Origin: Pseudomonas rubra
GTDB lineage: Bacteria; Pseudomonadota; Gammaproteobacteria; Pseudomonadales; Pseudomonadaceae
Direction of reading: 5' to 3'
Length of the DNA: 64,000 nucleotides
Assembly: GCF_028656935.1 (NCBI RefSeq)
Contig: NZ_JAMDGZ010000002.1
Coordinates: 124,001-188,000, forward strand
Both the position numbers and the translations under genes were made by a program. Below are positions 62,112 through 64,000 of this stretch, one piece after another. How positions within the stretch are numbered: the first letter of the stretch is position 1; every line of letters begins with the position of its first letter. A model generated the notes under the pieces. The model had not been told where the DNA came from. It did not search any database and saw nothing but the letters and a program-made list of their open reading frames with translations.

Positions 62112-64000
62112 ATGGACAGCATCAACAGCCGCATCGCCGAGGAACTCGGTGTCCGCCCACAACAGGTCGAAGCGGCCGTGGCTCTACTTGATGAAGGTTC
62201 TACCGTGCCTTTTATCGCCCGCTACCGCAAAGAAGTCACCGGCAGCCTGGATGATACCCAGCTGCGCCACCTGGAAGAGCGTCTGCGCTACCTGCGCGAG
62301 CTGGACGACCGGCGTGTCAGCATCCTTGCCAGCATTGAAGAGCAAGGCAAGCTGACCCCGGAACTTGCCCGTGAAATCAAGCTGGCCGACACCAAGACCC
62401 GCCTCGAAGACCTCTACCTGCCCTACAAGCAAAAACGCCGCACCAAGGGCCAGATCGCCCTGGAAGCCGGCCTCGGCGAGCTAGCTGACGGCCTGCTGAA
62501 CGATCCGCAACTGAGCCCGGAAGCCGAAGCGGCGCGGTTCGTCGACACGGAAAAAGGCGTGGCCGATGTCAAAGCCGCCCTCGAAGGCGCCAAGTACATC
62601 CTCATGGAGCGCTTTGCCGAAGACGCCAGTCTGCTCGACAAACTGCGCAGCTTCCTCAAGCAGGAAGCGGTGCTCAGCGCCCGCCTGGTGGCCGGCAAGG
62701 AAGAGGAAGGGGCGAAGTTTCGCGATTACTTCGAGCACGACGAGCTGCTCAAGAGTGTGCCATCGCACCGCGCCCTGGCGATTTTCCGTGGCCGCAACGA
62801 AAGCGTGCTGTCCGCTTCGCTGAAAGTCGGTGAAGAACTGCCGGGTACCCTGCACCCGTGCGAAATGATGATTACCGAGCGTTTCGGCCTGCAAAATCAG
62901 AACCGCCCTGCCGACAAATGGCTGGCCGAAGTGGTGCGCTGGACCTGGAAGGTCAAGCTCTACAGCCACCTGGAGACCGACCTATTCGGCGAGCTGCGCG
63001 ACAACGCCGAAGGCGAAGCGATCAACGTTTTCGCCCACAATTTGCACGACCTGCTGTTGGCCGCCCCGGCCGGCCCGCGCGCTACTCTGGGCCTGGACCC
63101 GGGCTTGCGCACCGGTTGCAAGGTCGCCGTGGTCGACTCCACCGGCAAGCTGCTGGACACCGCCACCGTCTACCCACACGTACCGAAAAACCAGTGGGAC
63201 CAGACCATCGCCGTGCTCGCCGCGCTGTGCGCCAAGCACTCGGTCGAGCTGATTGCCATCGGTAACGGTACCGCCAGCCGCGAAACCGACAAGCTCGCGG
63301 CCGAGCTGATCAAGAAGTATCCAGCGCTGAAGATGACCAAAGTCATGGTCTCCGAAGCCGGCGCTTCGGTGTACTCGGCCTCGGAGCTGGCAGCCAAGGA
63401 GTTCCCGGACCTCGACGTGTCGATCCGTGGTGCGGTATCCATCGCCCGCCGCCTGCAGGACCCGTTGGCGGAACTGGTGAAAATCGAGCCGAAATCCATT
63501 GGTGTCGGCCAGTACCAGCATGACGTTTCGCAACTCAAACTGGCCCGCGGCCTGGATGCGGTGGTCGAGGACTGCGTGAACGCCGTCGGCGTCGACGTCA
63601 ATACCGCCTCGGTCGCGCTGCTGGCACGCATCTCCGGCCTCAATAGCACCCTGGCGCAGAACATCGTCAGCCATCGCGACGCCAATGGCGCCTTCAAGAC
63701 CCGCGCCGCGCTGAAGAAAGTCAGTCGCCTGGGCGAAAAGACCTTCGAGCAAGCCGCAGGCTTCCTGCGCGTGATGAACGGCGACAACCCGCTGGACGCC
63801 TCGGCCGTGCACCCGGAAGCCTACCCGCTGGTACAACGCATTGCCGCCGAGACTGACCGCGACATCCGCTCGCTGATCGGTGACAGCGGTTTCCTCAAGC
63901 GTCTGGACCCGAAGAAGTTCACCGACGAAACCTTCGGCCTGCCGACCGTCACCGACATCCTCCAGGAGCTGGACAAACCCGGCCGCGACCCGCGTCCGGA
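62112..64000 (+). CDS. tex: Tex RNA-binding transcription accessory protein, 3' end beyond window
   Basis: Tex is a conserved nucleic-acid-binding factor related to Spt6. 629 complete codons are visible of about 770, so the C-terminal S1 domain lies outside. Visible parts are the N-terminal helical region ([37 protein letters not shown]). The YqgF-like nuclease-fold domain follows ([20 protein letters not shown], from about residue 327), then the helix-hairpin-helix region around residues 500-560. ATG 62112 is preceded by AGGTGG. It is divergent from ompR. A TATAAT at 62017 may be its -10 box, though no good -35 is seen. Confidence 0.95.
   Translation, partial: MDSINSRIAEELGVRPQQVEAAVALLDEGSTVPFIARYRKEVTGSLDDTQLRHLEERLRYLRELDDRRVSILASIEEQGKLTPELAREIKLADTKTRLEDLYLPYKQKRRTKGQIALEAGLGELADGLLNDPQLSPEAEAARFVDTEKGVADVKAALEGAKYILMERFAEDASLLDKLRSFLKQEAVLSARLVAGKEEEGAKFRDYFEHDELLKSVPSHRALAIFRGRNESVLSASLKVGEELPGTLHPCEMMITERFGLQNQNRPADKWLAEVVRWTWKVKLYSHLETDLFGELRDNAEGEAINVFAHNLHDLLLAAPAGPRATLGLDPGLRTGCKVAVVDSTGKLLDTATVYPHVPKNQWDQTIAVLAALCAKHSVELIAIGNGTASRETDKLAAELIKKYPALKMTKVMVSEAGASVYSASELAAKEFPDLDVSIRGAVSIARRLQDPLAELVKIEPKSIGVGQYQHDVSQLKLARGLDAVVEDCVNAVGVDVNTASVALLARISGLNSTLAQNIVSHRDANGAFKTRAALKKVSRLGEKTFEQAAGFLRVMNGDNPLDASAVHPEAYPLVQRIAAETDRDIRSLIGDSGFLKRLDPKKFTDETFGLPTVTDILQELDKPGRDPRP

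Overview
The window is GC-rich chromosomal DNA from a Pseudomonas, most likely of the putida/fluorescens lineage. The evidence is family assignments plus gene order. The right half (rml genes, dctBD, cysQ-nudE, yrfG, lysM, LysR-fdhD-ydeP, pckA, hslO, hslR, rimBK, ompR-envZ, tex) follows the order I recall for the core Pseudomonas chromosome (the P. aeruginosa PA516x to PA5201 stretch). A pair of Pseudomonas-type REP palindromes supports the genus. No tRNA, rRNA, CRISPR array, insertion sequence or prophage was seen.

Region 1 (1-24287) is an almost complete type VI secretion system (T6SS) laid out like the P. aeruginosa H1 cluster. Two operons diverge from a 392-bp AT-rich control region: tagH/fha-tssJ-tssK-tssL-tssM leftward (tssM is cut by the window edge) and tssA-tssB-tssC-hcp-tssE-tssF-tssG-tssH(clpV)-tssI(vgrG) rightward. 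The rightward operon continues into its payload: an EagR (DUF1795) chaperone, a 1460-residue prePAAR/PAAR-Rhs effector with an AT-rich C-terminal toxin domain, and an overlapping immunity candidate. TssJLM form the envelope complex. TssEFGK with VgrG form the baseplate and tip. TssBC is the sheath, Hcp the tube and ClpV the recycling ATPase.

Region 2 (24288-37065) is accessory: a DUF1311 exported protein, an MFS exporter with a divergent LysR regulator, an OprD-type porin, a DsbA-like oxidoreductase, a Fur-box-preceded TonB siderophore receptor, agmatine deiminase with only a 3' remnant of its usual partner aguB, and a 969-residue fusion of an APH-type kinase, a middle domain and a class III aminotransferase.

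Region 3 (37275-53731) holds dTDP-rhamnose synthesis (rmlBACD), the DctB/DctD two-component system, a thioesterase, nucleotide housekeeping (cysQ, nudE, yrfG), a BON-LysM protein, a LysR-fdhD-YdeP molybdoenzyme group, a glycine-zipper envelope protein, CheR and an orphan NarL-type response regulator.

Region 4 (53738-64000) has a thioesterase, a toxin-antitoxin pair whose toxin gene is frameshifted, pckA with a candidate operator in its leader, Hsp33 and Hsp15, the RimBK ribosome-modification pair, OmpR/EnvZ (AmgR/AmgS type) with an intergenic terminator, and the 5' two thirds or more of tex.
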